DNA from: Cubamyces lactineus
Lineage: Eukaryota > Basidiomycota > Agaricomycetes > Polyporales > Polyporaceae
Assembly (NCBI GenBank): GCA_022376465.1
Contig: JACDTU010000002.1
Coordinates: forward strand, 992,001 to 1,056,000
Length of the DNA: 64,000 nucleotides
Direction of reading: 5' to 3'
Below are positions 21,578 through 34,907 of the stretch, in pieces. Every line of letters begins with the position of its first letter. The first letter of the stretch is position 1. The translations under genes and the position numbers were made by a program. The notes under the pieces are model-generated. The model ran no database searches. It saw only the letters and a list, made by a program, of their open reading frames with translations, and was not told the origin of the DNA.

Positions 21578-22645
21578 TTTCCACCCATGGTCGGGGTCTT
21601 GTTATGGTACATTCGGCATGCCATCTAATGCTTATAGACGGATAATATTCGTACTGAGGCGGGATTAAGAGCATGCATAAAGATATTGGAGCAGATACAC
21701 AGCGTATGTGACCGAGAAGGTATGGCGGAACGGAAAGCGGGGAATATCTACATCCGGTTGGTGTCGTGCTCCGGTTCTTCGACACGCGCGCGAGGCTCCT
21801 AGAGCCAGTCTGTCTCAGTAAATGTGTTCCGGCGATTGAATTAACACTGACCCCTCGTCCGCTTCCCCCTTCGTCTTCTGGGGATCGCCCGCGCTTGAGC
21901 GTGGCTGACTCTTGTACATGCTCGGCCTTCCAGTCGCCTCCACCACCAGCGACAGCTCCAGGTACGTCTTGTGCGTCGTGATACCGCTCCTCGACCTCCC
22001 TCCTGCGCTCCATCTCGATACGCTGCGCCTGGGCACCCCAACCGCCCCGACCGGGGTCGTAGTCTTGCCGGTGCTCGTCTCGGACCTAGATAACCGCGTT
22101 AGTCGAAGACCTGGGCCGTCGGATATAGTTCTTACCTGACCCCCGCTCTTCCCTCTGCCAAATTGCCGTCCGTCCCGGTAACCCACGTCAAGGTCGCACC
22201 GGATTATGCGCTCGTCGAGTTTGGTACCGCTAATGTACCGGAGGCAAGCTAATGCCTCCGCATGAGTGTAATATTCAACAAAGCAGAACCCACAGGGCGT
22301 CCTGAGCCGAATTCAGCCCCTGAGTTAGACGTACAGTTGTGGGTAAGGAGAGCGACGCACCTAGTGTTCCGGTCAAGTCCCATGATGATACGTTTGATTC
22401 CACCACCGTCTTCGGGGGTAGTGCACTTAGAAAACAGCTCATATATCTGCTCCTCTGTCGTATAGAAACTCAGATTTCCGACCTGTTTGGTGTGTTCAGC
22501 ATATTTCGACCAGACGACCAGAAATGTGGCGCACATATAGGGTAGTCGTTTTCGAGAGGATGTCATATTGCGTCTGGCGGTCAATCCTCGACTGCGAGTC
22601 TTTGTAGTTGGAAGGCTGATCAAGGGGTGTGACTATGTGCGCCAT
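21549..22645 (-). CDS. Nuclear cap-binding protein subunit 2 (CBP20), with long C-terminal extension
   Basis: Binds the 7-methylguanosine cap of nuclear transcripts with CBP80. Exons: 22535-22645, 22361-22482, 22136-22301, 21549-22085; 311 residues as modelled. The N-terminal [20 protein letters not shown] motif and the RRM (RNP2 [23 protein letters not shown]1 [14 protein letters not shown]) are classic, followed by [20 protein letters not shown]. Family members usually end soon after an Arg/Gly-rich region. Here the frame stays open for another 100 or so residues (a Glu/Arg-rich helix, then a tail without clear character), running 29 nt into the convergent RRM-like gene. The 3' end is therefore uncertain: a late intron could shorten it. 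The core is certain. It shares a 214-bp divergent promoter with rpt3. Confidence 0.88.
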
Positions 22646-22859
22646 GGCAGCTGGGTGTGGTCGAAAAGCGAATGCAATTCGGGGCGGAGTGAACGTCCAG
22701 TGAAGAACGCTGGGAAACAATTAGCGCCCATGATGCCAGTGTAGTTGGGCTCACGTGCAGAGCTCGACGCGTCGTCTTCACCGGCCGCGTCAGCTCTGCG
22801 CTCTGTACGACACCCTCACCCTCGCACACCCGTTCCTTCGTACTTATACACTCACAAAC

Positions 22860-24513
<1,654 letters not shown>

Positions 24514-25756
24514 TTGCTATCGTATGTTGTTGTGGTGAGTACCTGATGACGTGTTCGTCTCTCGTCCCCGATTCTCATCAACGTTGCCTGTTCCCAGGTT
24601 CCGTATGTACTCTACTGGACAATATATTCCTTGCATCTCGAGCCTTCGACGGCGTGCGTGAGTATTCGTGTAGGATCCAGACGCTCTTCACTTTAGTGCT
24701 TCTTCGTCATCACCGCCCGATGGAGCACTCATTCAGAGAGCAAGATTGAGCGATCTATCTTGATCATCCCGTGCATTTTTGCCTCGTCCTCCGTTGGCCA
24801 CGTCGTGGTCGGGCATGGAATGTTCGCGCGTTTCATGTGTGGAGGATGTGGTTCACAGGCGGGAGACATCTTTCCATAGTCTCCATGATTTCTTGTGTAT
24901 CTACGAGGTACGTCGTGCCTACTTCCTGCTTTCTCCCATTACTCACCCGTCTCTGCCACAGATTCATTCCAATACTATATCCATATCTGTTCTTCGTGCG
25001 AGCGTGTGCTATGTCGTCTTGTCGACGCTCTCCAACACTCTGGGTGACGTTCATGAGCTCACACGTTCATCCTCATTTTATGGGAGCAAGAGCAACCTTG
25101 CGCCCGCCGCTCTAGCGGCAGACCCTAGAACAGTGGGGGCTGTCGACTCGTACAGGCGGTGTCATCTCTTCATCGTTACTTCTACCTCTATACTCTGCCT
25201 ATCATAATCTCGAATATGATCATATCGTTGGAAAGTCCTCATCACTACAGTATGCGTTCTCTGTCCGAGTAATGGTGGGTGCTCTTTTCTCCATCTCTAC
25301 CTTCGCTGGAAGCATCCTGCTGACATGACCCAAGCAATGACCTTCATCGTGAGCCATCGAGTACAGTACCAGTAGATTCGCGTGTGCATCCTGTCGCTCT
25401 CTGGCACTCTGGGTGGCGTTCGTTCATGGCGCGTCCACCCTCAGTTAGAAGAGCAAGAACGATGCGTGCGTCGTGCTCCGGTACGACGCATCCTCCCGTT
25501 TCCTTGGCGGTGCCTCCTTACCAGGTGAAGGTCGCCGAATGATATCACAACGGGGACATTCTTCTTCTTCAGCTAATTGGTTCTGTATCCGTATCAGTAC
25601 AACAATACATCTTTTCTTCTACATCTATACCCTCTATCCAACGATTCCCCACCCTCGAGCTCTCCCAAGGTTTTCCTCGCAAAAATCGCCCGGCCGCCCA
25701 TTCTCGGATAACGTCATCCTTTCCATACCTGCCAACACCACGGCACGCCACTAGCA
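24514..25756. other. Long 3' intergenic region with a diverged direct repeat
   Basis: 1.24 kb between the Rpt3 and P5CR stop codons. Several long frames overlap each other here but none has family motifs, and the sequence is rich in TCTTC and TCTCTG words. Two stretches, about 25004-25099 and 25380-25461, are diverged copies of each other. No gene called. Confidence 0.5.
25004..25099. repeat. Diverged direct repeat with about 25380-25461
   Basis: Both copies run gcgtgtgc, then ctgtcg or ttgtcg, then cactctgggtg-cgttc, then gagcaagag or gagcaagaa in order, with a small deletion in the second. Origin and function unknown. Confidence 0.4.
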
Positions 25757-27226
25757 CTACTTTTTCGCAGGCTGCCCGAGCTCGCTCGCGCGCTCCGTCG
25801 CGACCTGGATCGCACGCGCGATCGTCGAGCGCACCCGGCCGTCCTCCATCGCGAGCAGTCCGGCGATCGTGCATCCCCCGGGGGCTGTGGGGTTCCCGTT
25901 GTTTTTCCCATAGCGTGTTCGTGATCGTGATGAGCGCGTGTGTGCATGTCAGGGACGGGCAGAAGCGAAAGCGGGGAGGAAGACGACGGGCGTTGAGACG
26001 GGTACAGAAGAGGACAAAGGAGAAGGACGCACTCGTGACTGCATCTTTGAGCTGGGCGGGGTGCGTGCCGGCTTGGAGGGTCATGCGCGCGGCGCCCTGG
26101 AGGGCTGTGTGTGTGCATTCGCGGATTCCCAGACACATCATAGGCGAAGAACAAGGAGGGGTTCGGGTTCCCGAGGTGGCCGATCAGCACGAGCGGGATG
26201 AGGTCAACACAAAGCAAGTAAAATCAGGACAAGACGAGACCAGGCACGTACTCTGCGCGGCGAGCTCGAGGGCCTCGGCGCGGGGGAGGCCCATCATGAC
26301 GCCGCCGTCGGCCATGGCCTCGAGGAAGATGCAGGCGAAGGCGGGGCCGGAGCCGGAGAGCGCGGTGCACGCGTCGAAGTGCTTCTCCTCGAGGAAGCGG
26401 CAGCGCCCGATAGAGGAGAAGATGTTGAGTATGATGGTGCGCTCGAGCTCGAGCGCGCTCGCGTCCTCGGCGGGCTTGAGCGTGCTCACGACGGTCATGC
26501 CCTCGCGGATCTGCAGCAGGTCAGACGCGGGTGAGCGATGGGATTGATTGGCGGCCAAGACAGCGGAGATGGGTGTGGGTGCGAGACGGAGATGGGGCCT
26601 GGGACGTACCTTGCAGGGAGTGTTGGGCATGGCACGGACGACGCGGGTGGTGGGCCCGACCATGGCTTCGAGCTGGGCGATGGTAACACCGGCGAGGATG
26701 CTGATGAGGAGCTTGCCCTCGAGGGCCTCGCGCATACCCGGATCGCTGAGGATCGCGCTCGCGAGCTGGGGTTTACAACTGCACCGGGGCCGCCCAGCAA
26801 TACGCAGATCAGCGATCGACCGAGACAGACAGCTTGGACACGCACCAGAGGATAACGACGTTTGATTCCCGGGCGGCGCTCACATTTCCCCTGCAGACGA
26901 TCTCGACGCTGCGGCCGAGGGTGCCAGAGACGAAGAAAGCAGCGCTGAGCTTTTTGGCAGACTCTTCACGGCTGACGCAGGCGATGAAGCGGGAGGGGAG
27001 AGACTCGTCGTCGAGGGTCTGGGGGGTGACTGTGCCCGGGGTATGGGACTCCCACTTTGGGTGGTTTGGGACGGCGGAGCCGGAGGCCTTGGACTCAAGA
27101 CTTGCGAGGACGCCGGAGAGGATGGCGATGCCCATGGTTCCGCATCCTGTCGGGGAGATAGTGAGGAGGCGAAGGGGGAGGAGGGAGGAGAGGACGAGGA
27201 CCTAGCACGCAGAGAGTGTAGCCCAT
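25757..27226 (-). CDS. pro3: Pyrroline-5-carboxylate reductase
   Basis: Last enzyme of proline synthesis; reduces P5C to proline with NAD(P)H. Exons: 27202-27226, 26846-27146, 26610-26778, 26252-26510, 26033-26104, 25757-25884; 317 residues. The N-terminal Rossmann loop is VLGCGTMGIAIL, split after LG by the first intron. Further family blocks: CCKPQLASAIL, RVVRAMPNTPCKIREGMTVV, the signature ACTALSGSGPAFACIFLEAM with ADGGVMMGLPRAEALELAAQ, then TLQGAARMTLQAGTHPAQLK and DAVTTPGGCTIAGLLAMEDG. The last two introns were set by phase so that AAQTLQGAA and AVTTPGGC are intact. There is an insertion of about 30 residues after the first strand (ESKASGSAVPNHPKWESHTP), seen in other fungal versions. 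It is divergent from alg13, with 214 bp between starts. Confidence 0.96.
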
Positions 27227-27440
27227 GGTTAGCTGACGGTCAGGTGGACGGTCGTGCAGAGCTCGAAACGGGGCGCTGGGTGAATCTGATGGTGGGTGAT
27301 CGGGCGAAGGAGAGACGCGAGACGGAGGCGAAGGCGGAGGACAGTGGACAGCTCTGCAGGCGACGGACGGTCTATATCAACTCTCACCACACAACATGTC
27401 TCCTCTCCCTCCCCTCCGCGTGCCATAAGAACTGCACTCC

Positions 27441-28202
27441 ATGTCCGACTCTCTTCATTCCGACGCCAGCACCCTGCCCTCCGACGTTCCCCACGTCTTC
27501 ATCACCGTCGGCTCGACCCGCTTCGACGCCCTCGTCCAGAAAGCCCTCTCCCCGCCCGTCCTCGACATCCTCCGTGCAAAGGGCTACCGCTCCCTCGACG
27601 TTCAGTGCGGAAACTCCTCCTTCGACTCCGCTCCCTATGAGCAGTCCGCCCCCGACCACTGGCACCGCTCCGACCGAGGGCTCGACATCAACGTATGGCG
27701 GTTCAAGCCTTCTCTCAAGAACGACTATGACCGGGCCAATTTAATCATAAGCCACGCAGGTAAGTTTCTTATTTTCCCCGCACGGTGCTTCTCTCGCCCC
27801 CGCACTCTTGCCAACCAATGCCTCTTCCCCAGGCTCTGGCACCATCATAGACGTCCTTCGGCTCGGCAAACCCCTCATCGTCGTCCCAAACCCTACCCTG
27901 CTCGACAACCACCAGGAAGAACTCGCGGACGCGCTCGCTGGTCTCGGCCACCTCAGGTCCTCCACTGTCGCGTGAGCACTTCCTACTGCTCTATTCAGTC
28001 CGCTCCACCTTCCCTTGCTCACACTCCCCGATGCGTCGTGTTCTCCAGCGATCTACCCCAGGCCATTGAAAAGCTCGACCCCGCGAAGCTCGTGCCCTTC
28101 CCTCAGTTCGACGGGAGCAGGTTCCGGGAGCTGCTGGATGAGGAAATGGGCTATGTGGACGTCGATCACGATCACAAGTCCAAGAACGGCGCGAGACGCT
28201 GA
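27441..28202 (+). CDS. alg13: UDP-GlcNAc transferase catalytic subunit Alg13
   Basis: With Alg14 it adds the second GlcNAc to dolichol-PP-GlcNAc on the cytosolic face of the ER. Exons: 27441-27759, 27833-27971, 28049-28202; 203 residues, the usual size for fungal Alg13. Family blocks: [20 protein letters not shown] at the N-terminus, [20 protein letters not shown] (GT28 UDP-GlcNAc site, interrupted by the first intron within HAG|GSGT), then [20 protein letters not shown]. The C-terminal third ([20 protein letters not shown]) is also typical. There is no membrane segment, as expected because Alg14 provides the anchor. The frame is clear throughout. Confidence 0.95.
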   Translation: MSDSLHSDASTLPSDVPHVFITVGSTRFDALVQKALSPPVLDILRAKGYRSLDVQCGNSSFDSAPYEQSAPDHWHRSDRGLDINVWRFKPSLKNDYDRANLIISHAGKFLIFPARCFSRPRTLANQCLFPRLWHHHRRPSARQTPHRRPKPYPARQPPGRTRGRARWSRPPQVLHCRVSTSYCSIQSAPPSLAHTPRCVVFSSDLPQAIEKLDPAKLVPFPQFDGSRFRELLDEEMGYVDVDHDHKSKNGARR

Positions 28203-28464
28203 TTCGGAGGGGTGGGCTCCTTTCTCTCTCTTTTTCCTCTTGCTCTGTCTACGCTTGCTCTACGGGTCTCTTGTATCGTTGTGCTCGTCCGTCGCATCCT
28301 CCCATCTCACTGTGATATATACCCCACCATTGTAGCATTTCCAATTAAATCATAACATCCTACCGCACCCTGTTGCTTGCCCTCATCGCCTGACCGTCCT
28401 AGTCTGGTCTCTCTTCTTTGCTCCGACGGAGCGCTCTTCCGGAACTCGACTCTCCCCGGCCACC

Positions 28465-29710
28465 ATGCCCAACGTCAAGGCCACCACCGTGTCCGCAGGC
28501 GACCCGCAGGCGTACGAGGACGCGCACGTACACGCCGTCTACGACGAGATCGCGCCACACTTTTCGTCGACGCGGTACAAGGTGAGTTTCGGACCTCCTT
28601 CCCGCCCGCGACGCGCTCCGTCCATCTCCCCCTTCCCGCTCCGCCATCATCCTCCGTCCCTCCGCACGCGTGAGACCTGAACGCTATCCCACTAACACCC
28701 GCATCTCCTCCCGCTACGTACGGCACCCCATCCACCTACCTATCCATCCATAAACCTACGCGCACGTACCAGCCATGGCCCATCATCGCCGCCTTCCTCT
28801 CCTCGCTCCCGCCCGGGGCCGTCGGGGTCGACCTCGGCACCGGCAACGGCAAGTACCTCCCCCTCCCCGCGGACCGCCCGGGGAGCGTGTGGACGGTCGG
28901 GCTCGACAGGAGCCGGAACCTCCTCGAGATCGCGCGCCGCGCGGGCGGCGCGCTGCGCGAGGTCGTCTGGGGGGACGTCCTCGGCCGGCCGTGGCGGATT
29001 GGGGCGTTTGTGAGTGGCTTCTCCTTGCGAATGTGATGCTGGTGCGGAGGGCTGATCGTTTGCGTTTTGGATAGGACTATGCGATTTCGATCGCGACGAT
29101 ACACCATCTGGCGACCCCCGCGAGACGGAAGGCCGCGGTGAAAGTACGTTTCTCCCCTCCTCGCGTCCCACGAGGAGCGGCATTACTAACATACGATGAA
29201 TCCGCGCAGAGGCTGCTTGAGTGCATCTCCCCCTCCCACGGCCGCGCGCTCATATACGTCTGGGCGATCGAGCAAGACGAGCTCTCAAAACGGAGCATCC
29301 CCGTCGACGCGGGCAGCCCTCTTCCCCCTCAGCCCGACGCGCGGGGCACTCCATCCCCGTCCCCGAGTGCGGAGGGCGGGAAAGGGCAGGACGTGTTCGT
29401 CCCATGGGTCCTCGCGCAACCGCAGGAGCCCAAGCCCAAAGGCCGCCGGAAAGGGAAGCTCGGCGAACGGAGTGCGGGAGAGGCGACGCCCCCATCTGAG
29501 GCGCAGTCCGATGCGACGACCCCGAAGGTCTTTGATCGGTATTACCATATGTTTGCTAAGGGCGAGCTGAACGAACTGGTGACGGAGGCTGCGGTGGAGA
29601 TGGGGCTGCGAGTCGGAGAGCCCGGGCTGGCGGGAGAGGGTGTGCAGATCGTACAAGACGGGTGGGAGAGGTCCAACTACTACGTAGAACTGCGTCGATG
29701 GAAACTGTGA
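28465..29710 (+). CDS. trm9: Trm9-like tRNA (carboxymethyluridine) methyltransferase
   Basis: Predicted SAM-dependent enzyme that completes wobble-uridine modification (mcm5U) in tRNA. Exons: 28465-28581, 28773-29009, 29075-29143, 29210-29710; 307 residues. The start MPNVKATTVSAGDPQAYEDA leads into HVHAVYDEIAPHFSSTRYKP and WPIIAAFLSSLPPG, the Trm9/ALKBH8 N-terminal signature. Motif I is GVDLGTGNGKYLPL, followed by GLDRSRNLLEIARR. DYAISIATIHHLATPARRKA and RALIYVWAIEQDE come next. A linker of about 90 residues rich in Pro, Ser and Lys interrupts the catalytic half, then DRYYHMFAKGELNELVTEA and the conserved end ERSNYYVELRRWKL. In yeast Trm9 works with Trm112. Local GC is very high, which may explain the long neutral linker. 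Confidence 0.93.
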
Positions 29711-29896
29711 ATTCGCTTCTGAGGGATCTTCTGGTGGTTCAGGCTATAGCTGCGGTCCGCCGCCCATGTAGCCACCGCACTAGGCGCAACGAGTTATCAC
29801 ACGGTAGTGAGGAGCGTGCGGGCTACGCCCGGTGGTATGTTTTGGATGTCGTGCAAAGCAATGAAGTAAAATACAGTGGAAACCCAATGAAGCAAA

Positions 29897-30688
29897 TCAC
29901 TCGCTCGCGGCCATGACTGTTCATTGCACATCAATCCATCGCCCTCAGTATTTGAAGGTGGGAAATACGCACTGGCGTTGATCAGGTCACCCCCGCTCTC
30001 CTTCAATACTCGGACGGCCTTCGCGCGTGAGCAGCCGACCTGCTGGACGACGAGGTCGATGTCCTTGGGGTCAACGCCGGTCTCATCGACGTTGCCGTCC
30101 TCCTCGACCGCCTCGAGCTCGGGGATGTCATCATCGTCGTTGCCCGTGTTGCCCGCACCCGAGCTCTCGAGGTTGGGAATGCCAGCGCTGGCACCGCTCG
30201 CGAGCTGCTGAGCCGCGGAGAGCTGCGCCTGCGCGTTCATGTCCTCGATCTACGAACCGATAACCGTTTACGATGCGTTCTGTGGCGATGATCTGAAGCA
30301 GAGATGCGCACCTTCGCCTCACCGAAGACGATGTAGCAGTCGCTGTTGGGCGACTTGTACACGTCGGGGTTCGCGATCACGAACAGGATCTGCACATGGA
30401 TAACGACACGGACACGGAGGCTTCTGTCAATCTTTCCTCCCAAAACGCAGCAAGGGTGAGGGAACGCACGTTCTTAGGCCTCCGGAGGGTGACACGGGTG
30501 ATGCCCGGCACCTTCTTCAGCCCAAGGCTGAGCAGCGCCTTCCGCGCCTTGCGCTCCGAGCGAGACTGGATCTTGTCGAGCGCCGCCTGCGAGGTCGGGT
30601 CCTCGTCGTGCGAGTGGTCGTGGTCATGCTCGTGGTCATGCTCGTGCTCCGAGTGGTCGGAGTGGACTTCCTCGATGGTGGCGGACAT
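29897..30688 (-). CDS. egd2: Nascent polypeptide-associated complex alpha subunit
   Basis: Ribosome-associated chaperone subunit that pairs with NAC-beta. Exons: 30470-30688, 30312-30389, 29973-30249, 29897-29916; 197 residues. The NAC domain is intact: [40 protein letters not shown] and [14 protein letters not shown]. The C-terminal UBA domain reads [20 protein letters not shown] followed by [20 protein letters not shown]; its last six residues come from a 20-nt final exon. The N-terminus is unusual: residues about 8-30 are almost only His, Asp, Glu and Ser ([19 protein letters not shown]). The start was placed at [11 protein letters not shown]; upstream in-frame codons are ignored because the family starts this way. 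Confidence 0.95.
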
Positions 30689-31500
30689 CTCTGTGGTAGC
30701 GGCCAAGGCCAAGGGCAATAACGCAGGGACGCGCAGAAAGGGCGAGTCAGTCAGCGCCCCGTAGCAAAGTGCATCCAGATGCGCGTGCGGCCATCCATCC
30801 CGTTCCCGACGGCCGACGTATTCAGGAACGGTATGGACGCGTACGGCGGGCAATAGGGCGTGGGGATCGCGCTCACCGTTGATTTTGGCGGGGGCTGGGG
30901 GGTCGTAAGGGTTGCTCGCTGTGGGCGACAGTGGCGAAGAGCGGACACGCGTAACCCTAACCTCAATCCATCGTCACCCGATATGGCCACTGCCAGGTGC
31001 ATGTGCACATGGGCGCCTATGCTATTCCGACTGAACTTCCTGGTGGTGCGAGTTGCTATCGCTCAGAGTGACCACTACATACTGTGTGCGCATATATCCT
31101 CGAATTACCCTCTATGTTAGACTAATTTCATATGCTACGTCCTTTCGCGAGAGAGCTTCTTAGCGATACCTTCTACTGCACAAAGCGCCGACTTCCGCTG
31201 ATCCAGTGAATCAGGAACCGTGGACCATCCATGTTTCGAAGCCCTCACGGTTGAGGCTCCTCAAGGTGCCGAGTCTTGCCTGGGAAGCCACCTGGATCTG
31301 TTTGGGTGACTGGTCGTCACAATGACAGATCCTGACACAGTGACATGGATGTATATGTCAACTCCAACTCGAAGGTCCTTGGACGACGTCATGCAGCCTC
31401 AATGAGCTCCAGCCTATAAACTCTGAGACGGCCCTTCGTGAACTTGTCGTTCCTACCCCCCGAGCTCTCCTGTCGTATCTGTGGCGCACCCCGAAACACC
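30689..31500. other. Divergent intergenic region, egd2 / OBAP-like gene
   Basis: About 0.8 kb with the NAC-alpha promoter at its left end. No gene recognised. A single taaccctaacc telomere-like word near 30951 is too short to mean anything. Confidence 0.5.
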
Positions 31501-32408
31501 ATGGAACCCGAGACGAAGCAGTCGTTGTACCACTCCGCCCCTTTCCAGGCTGCAGGGGCAGCTATCACGAGCTTTAAGCCAATCAACTCGATTCACCAAC
31601 ATCTATGTGCTTTTCACGTTTACTCGTAGGTGCCAAGCTCTTCTTAGACGAGATATGGCTTGTGAATGAGCTGGGCGGCGCAGTCAAGACCGATCTCGCC
31701 ATGTCGAAGCCCACCACTATTGCAAGCATCTCTCGCCGGACTTCCACCAATGCATCATTTACGACTCCGATAATCCAAACGCAAAGCTCATCGGTATTGA
31801 GTACATTGTCTCGGAGAAGGTCGGTGGCCTGGCGCTGCTCTCGTTGATTGTTCAAATGATTGACATGTCTGTTGAGTCAGATCTTCACAACTCTCCCTCA
31901 GGAAGAGAAGAAATTCTGGCATTCTCACAAGTACGAGGTTGGTAACCTTCTTGACTTTGGTGCCGCAGACGATCAAATTCGGCGCTCAGGTGGAAAGCGG
32001 CCTGTTGCAACTAGCAACCAAATCCCTCGTTCCCGGTGGGTAGATGAGGCTTATCTGTTGAAACATAGTTTATTCGTGAGCACAGGTTCAGCAGCGGATG
32101 TCGCCGAGCAACCCGCGATGCTTGAGCTCCAGAAGACCTATGGGAAGACAATCCATACGTGGGCGATCGACATTTCTCCCGAGCTCCCTCTAGGCCCTCC
32201 CAATCTCATGGTGTCATACACGGCCGACGGCCAAGGTCCTCCCGAGCATATGGTTCAGAAACGCGACATGGAGTGGGCACAAGATACCGCGGCGAAGAGA
32301 GAGCTTCGCAAGGGCTACTTGCCACAGTATGAGAAAGCCGACGGCGCGGATGAGTGGGAGAAGACGCGTCGAGGAATCAGTTTCGACGTGAACGAGGTGG
32401 CACTGTAG
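31501..32408 (+). CDS. DUF1264 / oil-body-associated-protein-like protein
   Basis: Member of the OBAP family, known in plants as seed oil-body proteins; the fungal role is not established. Exons: 31501-31625, 31684-31819, 31881-32408; 262 residues as modelled. Family sequence is strong: [18 protein letters not shown], then [20 protein letters not shown], then [20 protein letters not shown] and [18 protein letters not shown]. The last part has [20 protein letters not shown]. The segment between about residues 115 and 160 ([18 protein letters not shown] and following) does not look like the family and may include an unrecognised short intron, although the frame stays open. His- and Cys-rich motifs suggest a possible metal site, which is inference. 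Confidence 0.85.
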
Positions 32409-32786
32409 TGACTCAGACCCGTTGTTCTGCCTCATGTCATGCCTTGTGGTTGTCAATGGTAATGACGAGTCCCTTGCCACTTTACGTTCTCGTACATCAT
32501 GTCGACCGCGGGCGGTATCCAGACGTGCTGCGGCGCTATGTGCAGTACCCGTGAGGCAGGGAACGATCCGGTTCGAAGCTCTCTTCTCCCTTCTCATCTG
32601 TAGGCTGCCCATGAAACCGGTTCTCGCGTTCACATGTCCGCGACTCGGTTCACGTGGGATGTGTTCGCAGGTATATAAAGATAGGATACGTGTACGTGCG
32701 AATCATCTACGACCACTGCTACTGACACTCACCACCGTCGCTAGCTCGACGGCGGACTACCTCGGCCTACAGCAAGAGGCACGCAA
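32409..32786. other. Intergenic region
   Basis: 378 bp between two plus-strand genes, holding the 3' end of the OBAP-like gene and the promoter of the hydrolase. A gtatataaag stretch at about 32671-32680, some 110 bp before the hydrolase start, is a reasonable TATA box. Otherwise nothing seen. Confidence 0.45.
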
Positions 32787-34048
32787 ATGGCCTGGATGCC
32801 TTTGAGGTACCAACCCTTCAAGGGGTTATACTTGACATACCTCGTGGTCACCTTCTTCCTCATCCGTGCTCCCTTATGGTACCTCTGGTTTCTGCCGCGG
32901 AAGAACCGGCCTAGGGCGTCATGGACCATCTCGAGGTGCATCCGTGTCATGGCCTACCGCGAAGTCACGGCTCTCCCGGTGAAAGTCGGCCTGAACAGTA
33001 GGTACCCGGTCCCGAAGTCTGATGACGAGCTCAAGGACGCGCGTGTTGTCTGGATCGACGGGCTTGCTGAAGATTCCCCTACGTTCTGTGGCGAGGTGCG
33101 GTCATACGCGAGCAGCTCGGGGGTGCAACCAGCTCGTATTCCTGCGTACTGGTTCCTCAAACCGGGCAGCATTCCGCCTAAAGACATGAAGGCCCAGGCG
33201 GGGGAGAGGACAGTGCTCTATATTCACGGAGGCGCATTCCATGTGGGTGATAGTGGCAACTATGGATTATATGCTGGTGCTAATAGCACCTATCTTCCTT
33301 CTAGTTAGGGAGCGCTCATCCACGCTCCCACACATCGAGTATAGCACACGGGTTACTCACCCATAGCAAGAGCTTGACGAGGATCCTGGCCGTGGAGTAC
33401 CGCCTCTCAGCGACTCGCCCTGATACGCCAGCGAATCCTTTTCCGGCAGCCCTCCTGGACTGCATTGCTGCATACCAGTATCTCGTCAAGGACCTCAATT
33501 TCGCGCCGTACAACATCACCGTCACCGGCGACTCTGCAGGCGGCAACCTCGCGTTCGCCCTCGTCCGGCATTTCGTCGAGAACCACATCCCGGGGCTGCC
33601 CCGCCCCGGCCGGCTGCTCTCACTCTCGAGCTGGCTGGACCTGTCCTTCTCACGCGAGACTCCAGACGCCTCGCTGGTACGCAACTTCGCGACAGACATT
33701 TTCCCCACCAGCCGGTCGAACAGGTTCGGCGGATACGGGATGCAGGCGTACCTGGGGCCGCTGGACCGGGAGCAGGCAAAGACGAATCGCTACATCTCGC
33801 CCGTGTCGTTGTTCATCAACCCCGACGGAGGCTACTTCAGGCGCTTCCCGCGGACATTCGTCTCCGCTGGGGACGCGGAGAAGATACTCGACGACTCGCT
33901 GGCCGTCGCGGAGAGGCTGATGACGGATGGTGTCGAGGTGACGGTCGATATCGTACCGGACGCCGTGCACGACTTTATGGTGTTTACATGGCACGAACCG
34001 GAGCGTACGGAGGCGTTGAAGAGGGCCTGCAAGTGGTTGGATGACTAG
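32787..34048 (+). CDS. Alpha/beta hydrolase of the HSL/esterase group (AB_hydrolase-3), membrane-anchored
   Basis: Predicted serine esterase or lipase, 399 residues. Exons: 32787-33246 and 33309-34048. The N-terminus carries a hydrophobic segment (GLYLTYLVVTFFLIRAPLWY) that should act as a membrane anchor. The oxyanion-hole motif is YIHGGAF (HGG at 147-149), followed across the intron by HVGSAHPRSHTSSIAHG. ILAVEYRLSA and NPFPAALLDCIAAYQYLVKD are typical. The nucleophile elbow is GDSAGGN with Ser229. The acid is probably in FVSAGDAEKILDD and the base in VPDAVHDFMVF. The intron acceptor was chosen so that VGSAHP joins in phase; reading through the intron would give an early stop. The natural substrate cannot be told from sequence. 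Confidence 0.92.
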
Positions 34049-34907
34049 GGCGCTTCGGTACGAGTAATGCATACAGCGCGGCATATGACGACTGAACATG
34101 ATCACCGGTGGCTTCACTATGCGCTGGGAGCTAGGACTGCCGCTACGACCTCTTTGTTGTATTGTAGTTGATTCCAAGTCAATAGTCTCGTCTTGGATTC
34201 ATGTGACTTGAGCTATGGGAAGTTGCAGGTCGTCATTGAACGGCTAGCCTGGAGTGAGCGGCGGAGCGATCATCTCGAAGGTTGTGGGTCCGCGCCAAAG
34301 CAACCGGCGTAGATGGGTCTCTGGGATGTATGAACCATTCTCGCCGCATTATAGCTCCCACATGTCGTCAAAGTTTGGTTTTTCATGTCCAACCAACTAA
34401 CCTTGGACTCGGGCTCGATGGTCGTGTTCGTCCAAGAGAATTAGTCAAATAACCCGCTGGAGACATCCGAAGAGCAGTTGGTCCTCTGGGACGGCGTGCT
34501 TGGCAATGGAGCGTTAGGGTACTGATCGTCCTGATCGCCTTCGATACGTTCTTTATGCCACTGTGCACACTGTAGCTGAGTGTTAAAATTAGGTGGACGC
34601 GCTTCAGGACTAGTCGATTGTTGGACGAGTGTAGCAGCCGTCATACTGAGGTACCACTGCACCGCTAAGTAGTGGTGGATAGAAGGGGGAAAGATCACGG
34701 TCACAACTCGTCACACATATCGTCCGCGCGCAGGCGGTGGGCGCTTGTCACAGCCTTACGGTAATAGGCTTGCTCAGAATTCCAGTGCGCTCCCTCTCAC
34801 TCTATTCTAACTTCAGACCTGAATTTTACTGGGGCACCACAGACTGCTTGAAACAGAGACAGTGGTTAACCGCCCTCCCATGTTCACAAGATTACTCCGT
34901 CAGCATC
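34049..34907. other. Intergenic region
   Basis: About 0.86 kb between two plus-strand genes. It holds the hydrolase 3' flank and the tsc1 promoter. No gene or repeat recognised. Confidence 0.5.

Noticed and set aside
30950..30962. Telomere-like taaccctaacc word
   Set aside because: Less than two repeat units, which is expected by chance in 64 kb. It is not evidence of an internal telomere or chromosome fusion.
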